This document shows, piece after piece, positions 45,201 through 53,745 of a stretch of DNA of 64,000 bases (the stretch's first letter is position 1; every line of letters starts with the position of its first letter). The stretch is from Sphingobacterium cellulitidis (GTDB taxonomy: Bacteria > Bacteroidota > Bacteroidia > Sphingobacteriales > Sphingobacteriaceae). Position numbers and translations under genes: made by a program. The notes under the pieces were generated by a model that saw only the letters and a program-made list of their open reading frames with translations, was not told the DNA's origin and did not search any database. The stretch covers positions 1 to 64,000 of the forward strand of contig NOUX01000003.1 of assembly GCA_002245855.1 (NCBI GenBank). The letters run 5' to 3'.

Positions 45201-46662
45201 CTCGAAGGGTGATGCCGACGTGCTTCGGAAGGCGATGGGTAAGAAGCAGAAAGCAGTTTTGGATAAGATGAAGCCAAAATTTGTGGCTCAAGCGGAGGCG
45301 AATGGCCATAATGCGAAAGTCTTAGAGAAAATCTGGACTGACTGGGAAGCCTTTGCATCTTATGCCTTCAATAAGTCCCACTCCACCTGTTATGCATGGG
45401 TTGCTTATCAAACAGCGTATTTAAAAGCCCACTATCCAGCGGAATATATGGCTGCAGTATTGTCCAATAATATGAACGATATCAAGCAAGTTACCTTCTT
45501 TATGGAAGAGTGTAGGCGAATGGGCTTAACTGTTTTAGGTCCAGACGTTAATGAGTCGCATTATAAGTTTACTGTAAATGATGAGGGAGCGATTCGCTTT
45601 GGTATTGGAGCTGTAAAAGGTGTTGGAGCAGGGGCTGTTGAGACTATTGTAAATAGTCGTGCAGATGGTCCTTATAAATCCATCTTTGACTTAGCGAAGC
45701 GTGTTGATTTACGCATGATCAATAAAAAGGCTTTCGAGAGTTTAGCCTATGCTGGTGGGTTTGATTCCTTCGGAGATACACATCGGGCTCAATATTTCTA
45801 TTCTGATACCGATAGTAGTTCAGGAATAGAAAAGGCTATAAAATTTGCGCATAAATTCAAGGAGAATGAGAACTCGGCCCAGGTGAGTTTATTTGGATCA
45901 GGGGGAGCAGTAGAATTGCCTGAACCAACGATGAGTCCATGTCCAGCATGGGGATTGATTGAGAAATTGAAATATGAAAAGGATGTAATCGGTATTTATT
46001 TAACGAGTCATCCTTTGGATAATTATAAATTTGAGATGCGACATTTCTGTCCCAATACAGTTACTGATCTTCAAATGATCAATAAGGTAAAAGCGGCAGA
46101 AGTAGAGCAGGAGGTTCTGTTAGAATTTAACCGAATCAAAAATAAGGAAGTTGTATTAGGTGGAATAGTGGCTCTGGCGAACCATAGGGTTGCCAAGTCT
46201 GGGAAACCATTTGGTTCTTTCATTATTGAGGACTACTCTGATTCTTATGAGATTATGGTTTTCGGTGAGGACTATGTTAAATTTAAAGGGTATTTGCAGG
46301 AAGGCTATTTTGTTCAGATCAGGGGATTAGTTCAGGAGCGTTTTAAACAGGTTGGAAATTGGGGATTTGAGTTAAAAGGTATTCAATTGTTATCTGATTT
46401 ACGGGAGAAGATGGCAAAGAGTTTTACGATTCAATTTCCATTGCATGTCTTGAATCAGGAATTCATGCAATCCTTACAAGAATTGATAAGTTATACGCAG
46501 TTAGAAGGGCAAGAAGCGAATTGTCAGTTGAAATTTATGATCATGGATCTTCAGGATGAATATTCTATAGAAATGCCTGTAAAAAGGAAGAAGATATTTA
46601 TTACGAATGAGTTTTTGGATGGACTAGAAGCCTTGGAGAGTGTGAGATATAAATTAAATTGA
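42241..46662 (+). CDS. dnaE: DNA polymerase III alpha subunit with N-terminal exonuclease
   Basis: A 1473-residue protein. An extra N-terminal DEDD exonuclease domain (MYIIFDTETTGLPKR, VVGQNVGFDVNI, later HNATADVEATTR) precedes the PHP domain (LHNHTQFSVLQS, near residue 262). The palm is marked by GPGRGSAAGSAVAYCLGI and the metal-binding MPDIDIDFDDEGRG. The tail includes the helix-hairpin-helix and OB domains. Fusion of a proofreading-type domain to DnaE is usual in Bacteroidota, where it can replace a separate epsilon subunit. This is the replicative polymerase. A promoter box is at 42202; the stop is followed by trxA 100 bases later. Confidence 0.97.
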   Translation: MYIIFDTETTGLPKRWDAPITDTDNWPRCIQIAWQLHDEMGRLVEHQDYLIKPDGFNIPYDSEKIHGISTELAESDGIPLTEVLVKFNEALSKAKFVVGQNVGFDVNIMGCEFYRYQVDSPMSSMPVLDTCTEVTAELLKLPGGRGGRYKLPTLTELHSYLFGVPFSEAHNATADVEATTRCFFELIRKDVFSASDLQVDTGYFVEFKTENPTLVEPVGLKHVNLKAASDAIRQAESMGVKKVVIDAETLAKFEAAEFAHLHNHTQFSVLQSTISIDNLIQAAAKHNMPAVAMTDHGNMMGAFHFVSKTLSHNKEIEAKIKEAAEKGETFEGNTIKPIVGCEFYVCENRKDKSRKDNGYQVVFLAKNKHGYHNMAKMASIAYTEGFYYVPRIDKETVERYKEDLIVLSGNLNGEVPSKVLNIGEAQAEEALLWWKEQFADDFYIELMRHGQEDENRVNDTLVQLAKKHQVKLIGTNNTYYVNKSDAHAHDILLCVKDGEKLSTPKGRGRGFRFGLPNQEYYFKSAEEMKQVFKDTPEAIINIQEVLDKIEEYSLNRDVLLPKFEIPEQFQSPEDLVDGGKRGENAYLKHLTYLGAERRYEEITDSIRERLDFELATIEKTGYPGYFLIVQDFIAAARDMGVSVGPGRGSAAGSAVAYCLGITNIDPILYDLLFERFLNPDRVSMPDIDIDFDDEGRGRVMQYVIDKYGASQVAQIITYGTMAAKSSIKDTARVLDLPLSDANEIAKLIPNLKLNKIFNLEDKALKEVLRAEELEAVNKLKSLADGAGIEAETIKQARVLEGSMRNTGIHACGVIITPDDITNFVPVSLAKDSDLYVTQFDNSVVESAGLLKMDFLGLKTLTLIKDTVINVKLRHDIDLDPDNFPIDDEKTYELFQRGETIGIFQYESPGMQKYMKELKPTVFADLIAMNALYRPGPMEYIPSFVKRKHGIEPITYDLDACEEYLSETYGITVYQEQVMLLSQKLAGFSKGDADVLRKAMGKKQKAVLDKMKPKFVAQAEANGHNAKVLEKIWTDWEAFASYAFNKSHSTCYAWVAYQTAYLKAHYPAEYMAAVLSNNMNDIKQVTFFMEECRRMGLTVLGPDVNESHYKFTVNDEGAIRFGIGAVKGVGAGAVETIVNSRADGPYKSIFDLAKRVDLRMINKKAFESLAYAGGFDSFGDTHRAQYFYSDTDSSSGIEKAIKFAHKFKENENSAQVSLFGSGGAVELPEPTMSPCPAWGLIEKLKYEKDVIGIYLTSHPLDNYKFEMRHFCPNTVTDLQMINKVKAAEVEQEVLLEFNRIKNKEVVLGGIVALANHRVAKSGKPFGSFIIEDYSDSYEIMVFGEDYVKFKGYLQEGYFVQIRGLVQERFKQVGNWGFELKGIQLLSDLREKMAKSFTIQFPLHVLNQEFMQSLQELISYTQLEGQEANCQLKFMIMDLQDEYSIEMPVKRKKIFITNEFLDGLEALESVRYKLN

Positions 46663-46716
46663 TAGGTTATAAAAAAAATAATAGTTGTATTTAAATAGCA
46701 TGTATAAGCGATTGCT

Positions 46717-46724
46717 TATATTTG
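46717..46724 (+). promoter_or_regulatory. -7 box of trxA
   Basis: TATATTTG, 38 bases before the trxA ATG. A matching -33 TTG is not at the ideal distance. Confidence 0.5.
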
Positions 46725-46762
46725 TGTACATTATAATTGTAAAAACATAAAACATAATCAAA

Positions 46763-47080
46763 ATGGCATTAGAAATTACAGATGGCAACTTTGATGAAGT
46801 TGTATTGAAATCAGATAAACCAGTACTTATTGACTTTTGGGCAGAATGGTGTGGTCCATGTCGTATGGTTGGTCCTTTGGTTGATGAAATTGCAACTGAA
46901 TACGAAGGTAAAGCAGTGGTAGGAAAAGTTAATGTAGATAACAATCCAGATATTTCTGTACGTTATGGAATTCGTAATATCCCGGCATTGTTGTTCTTTA
47001 AAAATGGTGAGATCGTTGATAAACAAATCGGCGCAGTGCCTAAGTCAGTTTTAACTGAGAAATTAGAGAAACAACTTTAA
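46763..47080 (+). CDS. trxA: Thioredoxin
   Basis: A 105-residue protein of the usual thioredoxin length. It contains KPVLIDFWAEWCGPCRMVGP with the redox-active WCGPC (about residues 29-33), VNVDNNPDISVRYGIRNIPA with the cis-Pro, and LLFFKNGEIVDKQIGAVPKS. It reduces protein disulfides in the cytoplasm and feeds ribonucleotide reductase. It is a single gene with its own -7 box at 46717 and a strong bidirectional terminator. Confidence 0.97.
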   Translation: MALEITDGNFDEVVLKSDKPVLIDFWAEWCGPCRMVGPLVDEIATEYEGKAVVGKVNVDNNPDISVRYGIRNIPALLFFKNGEIVDKQIGAVPKSVLTEKLEKQL

Positions 47081-47083
47081 AAT

Positions 47084-47120
47084 ACTAAAAAAGAGCGATA
47101 ATAAATCGCTCTTTTTTAGT
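47084..47120. terminator. Bidirectional terminator after trxA
   Basis: Perfect 16-bp stem ACTAAAAAAGAGCGAT (47084-47099) with ATCGCTCTTTTTTAGT (47105-47120), loop AATAA. The copy of the TAGTATTTAG repeat begins right after it. Confidence 0.92.
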
Positions 47121-47156
47121 TTTAGTATTTAAGTAGAGAGTATTTAGTATTTAGAC
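47121..47156. repeat. Dispersed TAGTATTTAG repeat, second locus
   Basis: Matches the inverted copies at 12213-12232 and 12307-12334. Like those, it lies at a strong terminator (47084-47120), suggesting that the word marks transcript ends. Confidence 0.6.
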
Positions 47157-47160
47157 CTAT

Positions 47161-47340
47161 GCGGGCTACCCGCGGGACTGAAAATAATAGTAAGCGGGCT
47201 AATCGCGGGAATTGTATCTTGTCGTGAGCGGGCTATCCGTGGAATTTGTATCATGTCGTAAGCGGGCTAACCTCGGGGACTGAACATAATCTTTAGCGGG
47301 CTATCCGTGGATACTTTATTTCGTGAGCGGGTTAGCCGTT
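47161..47340. repeat. Degenerate 34-bp tandem repeat with GCGGGCTANCCG core
   Basis: GCGGGC or GCGGGTT starts occur at 47161, 47194, 47228, 47262, 47296 and 47327 (spacing 33, 34, 34, 34, 31). The core GCGGGCTACCCGCGGG is a palindrome; the spacers are AT-rich. The array fills the space between trxA and the convergent TonB receptor gene. No gene fits. Confidence 0.75.
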
Positions 47341-47351
47341 TTAGGGTTTTG

Positions 47352-49223
47352 TTAGAGATTGATATTATATTTAAATCCTAAAGTTGCCCATCTGCTAGGC
47401 ATTGGAACGGCTCCGACTTCTATATATTGGGTATCAAAGATGTTTTGAAGGTCTGTATATAGGGTATATTTTGATTTTTGGAAGGCTACGCGTGCGTCAG
47501 AAACAAAATATGAATGATTGGAGGTCCTGTTAAGCCATCTGTTTGCCGTACTGATTGACCAACTTCCTGTTTGAAATGTTAAAGACCCTATAGCTTGATG
47601 TTTTAAACTTTCAATGCCATATTTAATAATAGCATTCTGATAATCATTGATTATTGAAGAATTAAGGTAAGTGTAGGAAAGGTTCAAGTTGATACTTGAA
47701 GAATTTCCTAATTGTCGATTGTATAGGATGTTCGAAAATATTCCGTGAGTTTTATTATTTCCAAGATTCTGAGCCTGATAAGGTTCACTTGTTGAAGTTC
47801 TCATCCAATCAATAAAATTATCAATATCCCTATAGAAGTAACCAGCTTTTAGAGTTAAGTTAGCCAATTGATAGGAAGTTCCTATTTCATTTTGCCATGC
47901 ATTTTCACTTTTTAGATTCGGATTTCCAATGTTTCCAGGTCTTTGGTTAAGATAAAGATCCGTGAACGTTGGGATTCGTTGACTAGTTCCGCTGCTGGCA
48001 GAAATTTTCCATTTTTCATTGATCAGGTAACTTACATCCAATCCTGGGAATACTTGCCAGTCGTAATCGGTATTGTAATTAATATATGCCCCTAAATTGA
48101 AGATGAATCTTTTGAAATAAGTTGATCTGAATTCAGAAAAGAAGCCCAGATTATTACGACTGTGGTCACCAATATTTGAGGAGTTAATGGATTCATGTCT
48201 GGTTTCGAATCCTAACCCAAGATCTCCAAAGTTAAATTGACGGTATGCATTTAATTCACCTGAGACGCTATGTGTATAATGATGACTTCTGCCTTTAGAT
48301 AAATCATCTTTGAAATATCTGTAATCATCATCATTATATCGATAATTTACTCTTGGGCTTAGATACCAATGCTCTTTGATTTGATGATGTGAAGCGATAC
48401 TTGAGATAAAAGTTTGGACCAATTCCTCGGAGTTTTTATCCCCAGGAGCGGCATAATATCCATTTGCACCAAATTGATTATTGATATAACCCGCCATCAT
48501 CTGAATCTTATTATTATCATTCAGGATAATGTTATTCTGGTAGAATATTTTTTCATTATCGCTAGCCGTATTATAGCGTTGTCCATTACTATGTTCCTTA
48601 CTGGCGTATAATTGATGTTGGTTGTTTTTCTTGTAGAATGTACCCCCAAGTTGAACTCCAGAGCCATAATAAGTGCCATTTTTATCTTCCTCTTCCACTT
48701 TATTAAAAGAAGACCCTGCAAAAAGATGGGCGAATACAGAGTTGTTTTCCACTTGTTTAGTAACAATATTCACTGCACCAGTTAGGGCATTTATTCCATA
48801 CATTCGAGAAGCAGGTCCACGAAGGATCTCAATTCTTTCGATCGATTCAATTGGGATAGGGATATTTAACATATGGTGCCCAGTCTGAGGGTCTGTTAAT
48901 TTAACGCCATTAATCAATACCAAGGTTTGGTCAAAGCTACCTCCGTCGATTCCAATATCAGCCTGAGTGCCAAATGGTCCCCTTTGTCTAATGTCTACTC
49001 CTGAAACATATCTTAATACTTCATTAATACTTGTACTAGGCAGCCTTTTAAGATCCTTTTGAGTCAGAACCTGAATGTTCCGGCTATGTTGGTTAAAAGG
49101 AATCTGAAATCTATTCTCTTGGATAATAACTTCATTGATCTTAGTTGTATCCGTGGTAATATTTTGAGCAAGTAAAAGATTAGGTACAGCAGAAAGAAGA
49201 ATTAATAATTTTTTGGATGACAT
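47352..49223 (-). CDS. TonB-dependent outer-membrane receptor (BtuB-like)
   Basis: A 623-residue protein. It starts with a signal peptide (MSSKKLLILLSAVPNLLLAQ) and lacks an N-terminal carboxypeptidase-like domain. The plug domain contains the TonB box region INEVIIQENR, LPSTSINEVLRYVSGVDIRQ, QADIGIDGGSFDQTLVLING and ERIEILRGPASRMYG. The barrel ends GAVPMPSRWATLGFKYNINL. Size and plug sequence resemble BtuB/vitamin-type receptors rather than the large SusC proteins; no cobalamin riboswitch is seen upstream. It lies 52 bases downstream of the zinc phospholipase-like gene. Confidence 0.88.
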   Translation of the reverse strand: MSSKKLLILLSAVPNLLLAQNITTDTTKINEVIIQENRFQIPFNQHSRNIQVLTQKDLKRLPSTSINEVLRYVSGVDIRQRGPFGTQADIGIDGGSFDQTLVLINGVKLTDPQTGHHMLNIPIPIESIERIEILRGPASRMYGINALTGAVNIVTKQVENNSVFAHLFAGSSFNKVEEEDKNGTYYGSGVQLGGTFYKKNNQHQLYASKEHSNGQRYNTASDNEKIFYQNNIILNDNNKIQMMAGYINNQFGANGYYAAPGDKNSEELVQTFISSIASHHQIKEHWYLSPRVNYRYNDDDYRYFKDDLSKGRSHHYTHSVSGELNAYRQFNFGDLGLGFETRHESINSSNIGDHSRNNLGFFSEFRSTYFKRFIFNLGAYINYNTDYDWQVFPGLDVSYLINEKWKISASSGTSQRIPTFTDLYLNQRPGNIGNPNLKSENAWQNEIGTSYQLANLTLKAGYFYRDIDNFIDWMRTSTSEPYQAQNLGNNKTHGIFSNILYNRQLGNSSSINLNLSYTYLNSSIINDYQNAIIKYGIESLKHQAIGSLTFQTGSWSISTANRWLNRTSNHSYFVSDARVAFQKSKYTLYTDLQNIFDTQYIEVGAVPMPSRWATLGFKYNINL

Positions 49224-49275
49224 ATTAATTAAATTTTCTGCGAAATTAGTTAAAATAAATATTTAGATGAAAATT

Positions 49276-50214
49276 CTAATGCCATTCTTCTCTACCTTGA
49301 GGGATTTTATGTTTTGACAGGTCTATGGTATCAGTAGGAAGTTCATTCATTTTTAGATAGGACAAATCAGGTTGGCCAGCATCTACCCAAGCAGTAAACC
49401 ACAGAGAGCCAATTGCATGAATGGATTTTTTCATTCTTTTATGGACCATTCCATTTAATTGTTGATGATAAGTTTCCACATAGTAATCGGAGTAATTCGT
49501 TTGTATTTGTTGTCCGCGTAAGATGTAAGATTTATGTAGAATCTTGGGTAATTTTTGAGAAAGATATTGTTCAAGTTGCAGCACTGAATCGAGGAGTGCA
49601 TTGCTTTCCATAACAATAGACCAGGCATAATCGAGGACATTATCAATGTAATTTGCAGGACCGACATAAAGGTTATATTTTTTGGAATATTTTTCGGGGA
49701 GTCTTGTTTCCCAAAGCGCATGAATTCCGATTTGATTTGTTTGCTGACCATTGTAGTTGCTGGTTGTATGTAAAGGGACATGCGCATCGGCAGTATAATG
49801 GCCCAAGTCAGCAGAAACCTTAATAATTCTATAGCTATCTTTTTTGTAGAAAGCATTTCGGAGTTGAATAAATGACTTTTCAATTTGCCAGGGGACAATC
49901 CCTCTGCTCATGAGGAGTTTTTCATTATATTTTTCTTTGGCTTTATTCCAGGGGATCTGGATGGAATCTTTATTGGGGATTTGGTCGAGGTCAATAAAAT
50001 GGCGTGGAGATTCTTTCGGGTCGATATATACTCTTTTATCGGCATTTACAGCATTGTCTCGGATTTTGGTGAGATTTCTTTTATAGAAATCATTCAAGGG
50101 TGGCGGCAGAGTAAATATGGCATTAGTATTTATTATTTTGTGGGGATAGAACCCCCATGCGGAGAGCGTTATCATTATGATTATCGACAACATTAAGATA
50201 ATGGATCGTTTCAT
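49276..50214 (-). CDS. Zinc-dependent phospholipase C / S1-P1-nuclease-like protein
   Basis: A 312-residue exported protein. The signal peptide ends near residue 18, so the mature chain begins with WGFYPHKI; an N-terminal Trp and the following His are zinc ligands in this family. DLGHYTADAHVPLHTT (about residues 140-155) and GIHALWE (about 170) are the remaining ligand motifs. The family hydrolyses phospholipids or nucleic acids. It is the first gene of a unit with the TonB receptor 52 bases downstream. Whether it releases phosphate or ligands for the receptor is only inference. Confidence 0.8.
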   Translation of the reverse strand: MKRSIILMLSIIIMITLSAWGFYPHKIINTNAIFTLPPPLNDFYKRNLTKIRDNAVNADKRVYIDPKESPRHFIDLDQIPNKDSIQIPWNKAKEKYNEKLLMSRGIVPWQIEKSFIQLRNAFYKKDSYRIIKVSADLGHYTADAHVPLHTTSNYNGQQTNQIGIHALWETRLPEKYSKKYNLYVGPANYIDNVLDYAWSIVMESNALLDSVLQLEQYLSQKLPKILHKSYILRGQQIQTNYSDYYVETYHQQLNGMVHKRMKKSIHAIGSLWFTAWVDAGQPDLSYLKMNELPTDTIDLSKHKIPQGREEWH

Positions 50215-50327
50215 CTTGTGATAGAGGGTTTTATCGAAAATTAATAATTTTCAGTTAAGATAAGTAGAATTTTGTGGAAACATATTAACTGAAATTTGTT
50301 ACTTTGTTAGAGTCAAATTCAGAATCG

Positions 50328-51317
50328 ATGAAAATATTATATGCTGTTCAAGGGACTGGAAATGGGCATTTATGTCGCGCGATAGACATTATTCCCTGTT
50401 TACAGGAATATGGTCAGGTAGACGTTTTGATCAGCGGGATCCAAGCTGATATTGAATTACCCTTTAAGGTGAAGTACCGTTATCATGGATTGAGTTTTAT
50501 TTTTGGTAAATCCGGGGGTGTTGATTTATGGAAAACCTTCATGAGTTCGACGGTGAGGAAGTTTGTTAAAGAGGTGAATTCTGTTCCTGTAGAGGATTAT
50601 GATTTGGTTATAAATGATTTTGAGCCTATATCTGCATGGGGATGTTATTTTAAGGAGAAGAACTGTATAGGTTTAAGTCATCAGATAGGGGCATTTGACC
50701 CATCGAGTCCGAAGCCTGAGGAGTCGGATATGTTGGGAAAATTTATCATGAAAAATTATGCACCGGCAAATATTTCATATGGTTTTCATTTTAAATCCTA
50801 TGCTTCGCATATTTTTACCCCAGTAATTCGGCAGTCGGTTCGAGAATTGGAACCTAAGGATTTGGGTCATTATACTGTTTATTTGCCTTCCTATGATGAT
50901 TCTCATTTATTAAAGCATCTTTCCCGGTTTACGGATGTGAAATGGGAAGTTTTTTCCAAGCATAATAAAAAGCCATTCCGGTTGAAGAATGTATCCATAA
51001 ACCCGATAAATAGTGATGCCTTTGTACAGAGTATGGCCGAATCTTCAGGAGTTCTTTGTGGGGCAGGCTTTGAAACCCCGGCAGAAGCCTTATATTTAGG
51101 GAAGAAGTTGTTGGTTATCCCTATGAAAAATCAGTATGAGCAACATTTAAATGCTGCATCATTAGAGGAAATAGGAGTTCCAGTCATAAAAAGTTTAAAA
51201 AAGAAGTCAGAATTGGATATTGAATCCTGGCTAAATGCAAAATCTAAAGTCAGTGTAGACTATCAAGATTGTACTGCAGAAATAATAGATAAAATAGTAA
51301 AAAACCATAAACCATAA
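50328..51317 (+). CDS. Glycosyltransferase of the MurG/MGT-like type
   Basis: A 329-residue protein with two Rossmann-like halves. N-terminal: MKILYAVQGTGNGHLCRAID and DYDLVINDFEPISAW. C-terminal: SGVLCGAGFETPAEALYLGK (nucleotide-sugar site, about residue 244) and LLVIPMKNQYEQHLNAA. These match the GT-B pattern of glycosyltransferases related to MurG and MGT. Donor and acceptor are unknown. The ATG at 50328 is used (an upstream TTG frame begins at 50304). Its stop overlaps the FKBP start, so it opens a three-gene operon. Confidence 0.8.
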   Translation: MKILYAVQGTGNGHLCRAIDIIPCLQEYGQVDVLISGIQADIELPFKVKYRYHGLSFIFGKSGGVDLWKTFMSSTVRKFVKEVNSVPVEDYDLVINDFEPISAWGCYFKEKNCIGLSHQIGAFDPSSPKPEESDMLGKFIMKNYAPANISYGFHFKSYASHIFTPVIRQSVRELEPKDLGHYTVYLPSYDDSHLLKHLSRFTDVKWEVFSKHNKKPFRLKNVSINPINSDAFVQSMAESSGVLCGAGFETPAEALYLGKKLLVIPMKNQYEQHLNAASLEEIGVPVIKSLKKKSELDIESWLNAKSKVSVDYQDCTAEIIDKIVKNHKP

Positions 51318-51991
51318 TGAAGTATATATTAGGAATCTTTTTTTGTTTAGCGCTGAATTCAACCGTTAATGCTCAGTCATTAGCCAATTCGAAGGATTCT
51401 TTATCCTATGCATTGGGCCAAGACTTAGGGTCTTATATCAAACGGATGGATTTACCATTGAATAAAGATCAACTTTTGAAGGCAATAGGAGATGTGCTGG
51501 ATGGAAAGGAAGTAGTATTCAAGGATGAAGAGCGCGAAGGCATTATTCGTAATGGCTTACAAAAGATTCAAGATGAGAAGAATGCTAATTTAAAAAACGC
51601 TGCTGAGGAATTTTTGGCTAAGAACAAATCCAAAGCAGGAATCAAAGTAACTCCAGAGGGTGTTCAATATGAAGTTATCAAGGAAGGAAAAGGGCTAAAC
51701 CCATCGCTTAGTGATACTGTTACGGTACATTACATCGGGAAAGTCTATACGGGTGAGAGTTTTGATAATTCCTATGAGCGAGGCGAACCTTTGGATTTGA
51801 ATTTAAATTCGGTAATAGAGGGTTGGAAAATTGGGATTCCCTTGATGAAGAAAGGGGCGAAATACAGATTTTATATTCCATATAGCTTAGGCTATGGCGA
51901 ACGAGGTAGTGGACCTATTCCACCGTATAGCACTTTAATATTTGAAGTAGAGTTGCTAGATATCAAATCAGCAAATGAGAATGCAATATAA
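51317..51991 (+). CDS. FKBP-type peptidyl-prolyl isomerase, exported
   Basis: A 224-residue protein. The signal peptide is MKYILGIFFCLALNSTVNAQ. An N-terminal dimerisation domain (SLSYALGQDLGSYIKRMDLP, about 25-110) precedes an FKBP catalytic domain (VTVHYIGKVYTGESFDNSYE, about 132; FEVELLDI at the end). This is the FkpA/Mip architecture of periplasmic chaperone-isomerases that help outer-membrane proteins fold. It overlaps the glycosyltransferase stop by one base and the aldo-keto reductase start by 17 bases. Confidence 0.92.
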   Translation: MKYILGIFFCLALNSTVNAQSLANSKDSLSYALGQDLGSYIKRMDLPLNKDQLLKAIGDVLDGKEVVFKDEEREGIIRNGLQKIQDEKNANLKNAAEEFLAKNKSKAGIKVTPEGVQYEVIKEGKGLNPSLSDTVTVHYIGKVYTGESFDNSYERGEPLDLNLNSVIEGWKIGIPLMKKGAKYRFYIPYSLGYGERGSGPIPPYSTLIFEVELLDIKSANENAI

Positions 51992-52877
51992 TATATTGGG
52001 TAAATCAGATCTTCGAATTTCTGAAATTGGACTTGGTGCCATGTCATTGGTTCAAGGTCATGATCAAACCAATGGCTATATTATCAAACATGCGCAAGAG
52101 TTAGGTATCAATTACTTGGATACTTCTGATCTTTATGATAAAGGGAAGAATGAAGAATTGATTGGTCGTTTAATAGGTGATGATCGGGATAAATGGATTT
52201 TAGCTTCTAAGGTTGGCAATAAATGGCGTCCGGATGGAAGTGGTTGGGATTGGGCACCAGATAAGGCCTATATCTTAAAATCGATTGATGAATCCTTGAA
52301 AAGGTTAAATACGGATTATCTGGATTTATATCAACTTCATGGCGGGACTATTGAAGATCCATTTGATGAAATTGTAGAGGCATTTGAGCTGTTGGTAAAG
52401 CAAGGGAAGATTCGGTATTATGGGATATCATCCATTCGTCCCAAGGTCTTTTTAAATTATGCTCAAAACAGCAATATTGTTTCTGATATGATGCAATACA
52501 GCATTTTTGATCGAAGACCAGAGGAATATTTTCCGCAATTGCAGGAAAGCGGGATTTCGGTATTAGCTCGAGGAACCATTGCTCAGGGTTTGTTACTCAA
52601 AAAACCAGCTCAGAAATATTTGAGTTATTCTGTACATGAGGTTTTGGAAATTCAGAAGAAATTAGCAGAAATCTCCAGTAAGTATGATTTAAATAGGTTG
52701 GCTCTCGCCTTAAAATATCCTTTACTACATTCACCAGTTGCCTGTAGTGTGGTTGGGATTCGGACAAGAGAACAAATCAATTCCTTAGATGAGGTTTTTG
52801 ATGATATGCAGAAGATAGATCTAAGTGTATATGCAGATTTAATTGAAGATATGCCTACAATAAGATATGAAGTATAA
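51975..52877 (+). CDS. Aldo-keto reductase
   Basis: A 300-residue TIM-barrel reductase. It contains ISEIGLGAMSL near the N terminus, NYLDTSDLYDKGKNEELIGR with the catalytic Asp and Tyr, ILASKVGNKWRP with Lys, and YLDLYQLHGG with His: the full catalytic tetrad. It reduces carbonyls with NADPH; the substrate is unknown. Another start (ATG at 51981) is possible. It is the third gene of the operon and ends at a strong terminator. Confidence 0.92.
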   Translation: MRMQYNILGKSDLRISEIGLGAMSLVQGHDQTNGYIIKHAQELGINYLDTSDLYDKGKNEELIGRLIGDDRDKWILASKVGNKWRPDGSGWDWAPDKAYILKSIDESLKRLNTDYLDLYQLHGGTIEDPFDEIVEAFELLVKQGKIRYYGISSIRPKVFLNYAQNSNIVSDMMQYSIFDRRPEEYFPQLQESGISVLARGTIAQGLLLKKPAQKYLSYSVHEVLEIQKKLAEISSKYDLNRLALALKYPLLHSPVACSVVGIRTREQINSLDEVFDDMQKIDLSVYADLIEDMPTIRYEV

Positions 52878-52900
52878 AATTGGCTATGTCGATAGAATAC

Positions 52901-52937
52901 AAAAAGAAGGTCAGGGATAAATCCTGACCTTCTTTTT
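52901..52937. terminator. Bidirectional terminator
   Basis: Perfect 15-bp stem AAAAAGAAGGTCAGG (52901-52915) with CCTGACCTTCTTTTT (52923-52937), 7-base loop. It separates the operon from the convergent kdsB. Confidence 0.9.
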
Positions 52938-52957
52938 GTAATAGGTTAATCATAAAC

Positions 52958-53701
52958 CTACTGATTAAAATATTTTTTAAGAATTGCTTTTAAATCTTCA
53001 GGAGTATCAATGGCGTCATTAATATGGTTTGAAATGGCAGTTTTAATTTTATAGCCATTATCTAACCAGCGCAATTGTTCGAGGGATTCAGCAGTTTCTA
53101 GTTTGGAGATTGGAAGGGATGCTATCTTCTTAAGAGTTTCTACTTTAAAACCATAGATACCGATATGATTATAATAAGTTTCGTTTTTCAGCCAATCTTG
53201 GATGTTTTTACCTCTTAGAAAGGGGATAGGTTGCCTGGAGAAGTAAAGTGCTTCTTGATTTAAGTTCAGTACAACCTTGGGTTTATTGATATTTTCGAGA
53301 TCCTCGATTTCAGTGATTGGTCTGACCAGGGTTGCGATTTGAACCTCAGGGTTTTGGAAGCAAGAAACAAGCAGATCAATTTGTTGAGGATCAATAAATG
53401 GTTCATCACCTTGGATGTTGACTGCGATATCGAATCCACTGATATTACTGATTACTTCAGCACAACGGTCCGTTCCAGATTGATGATCTTTTTTGGTCAT
53501 GACCACATTTCCGGCGAAGCTTTTCACATGGTCAAAAATACGTTGATCATCAGTTGCAACGACCACTTCACTTAGAGAAGCGGCATGTTTAATTTGATTA
53601 TATACGCGTTGAATCATGCTTATACCCGCTATATCAACCAAAGGTTTTCCGGGGAATCTCGTTGAATCGTATCGAGCGGGGATTATTCCAATTACTTTCA
53701 T
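52958..53701 (-). CDS. kdsB: CMP-KDO synthetase
   Basis: A 247-residue cytidylyltransferase. It begins MKVIGIIPARYDSTRFPGKP with the CTP-binding loop. QSGTDRCAEVISN, NIQGDEPFIDPQQID and the C-terminal ETAESLEQLRWLDNGYKI follow, all diagnostic of KdsB. It activates KDO for the lipid A core of lipopolysaccharide. It is on the minus strand and preceded, at 53716-53739, by a terminator from the upstream kinase gene, so it probably has its own promoter. Confidence 0.96.
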   Translation of the reverse strand: MKVIGIIPARYDSTRFPGKPLVDIAGISMIQRVYNQIKHAASLSEVVVATDDQRIFDHVKSFAGNVVMTKKDHQSGTDRCAEVISNISGFDIAVNIQGDEPFIDPQQIDLLVSCFQNPEVQIATLVRPITEIEDLENINKPKVVLNLNQEALYFSRQPIPFLRGKNIQDWLKNETYYNHIGIYGFKVETLKKIASLPISKLETAESLEQLRWLDNGYKIKTAISNHINDAIDTPEDLKAILKKYFNQ

Positions 53702-53715
53702 GGATTAAAAATAAG

Positions 53716-53739
53716 AAAAGCCGATGAGAATCGGCTTTT
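53716..53739 (-). terminator. Terminator between deoxynucleoside kinase and kdsB
   Basis: Perfect 10-bp stem AAAAGCCGAT (53716-53725) with ATCGGCTTTT (53730-53739), loop GAGA, within a T-rich end. It follows the kinase stop by 7 bases on the minus strand. Confidence 0.85.
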
Positions 53740-53745
53740 TAGTTT

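Noticed and set aside
49224..49275. Cobalamin riboswitch before the TonB receptor
   Set aside because: Only 52 bases separate it from the upstream gene and no riboswitch core was found.
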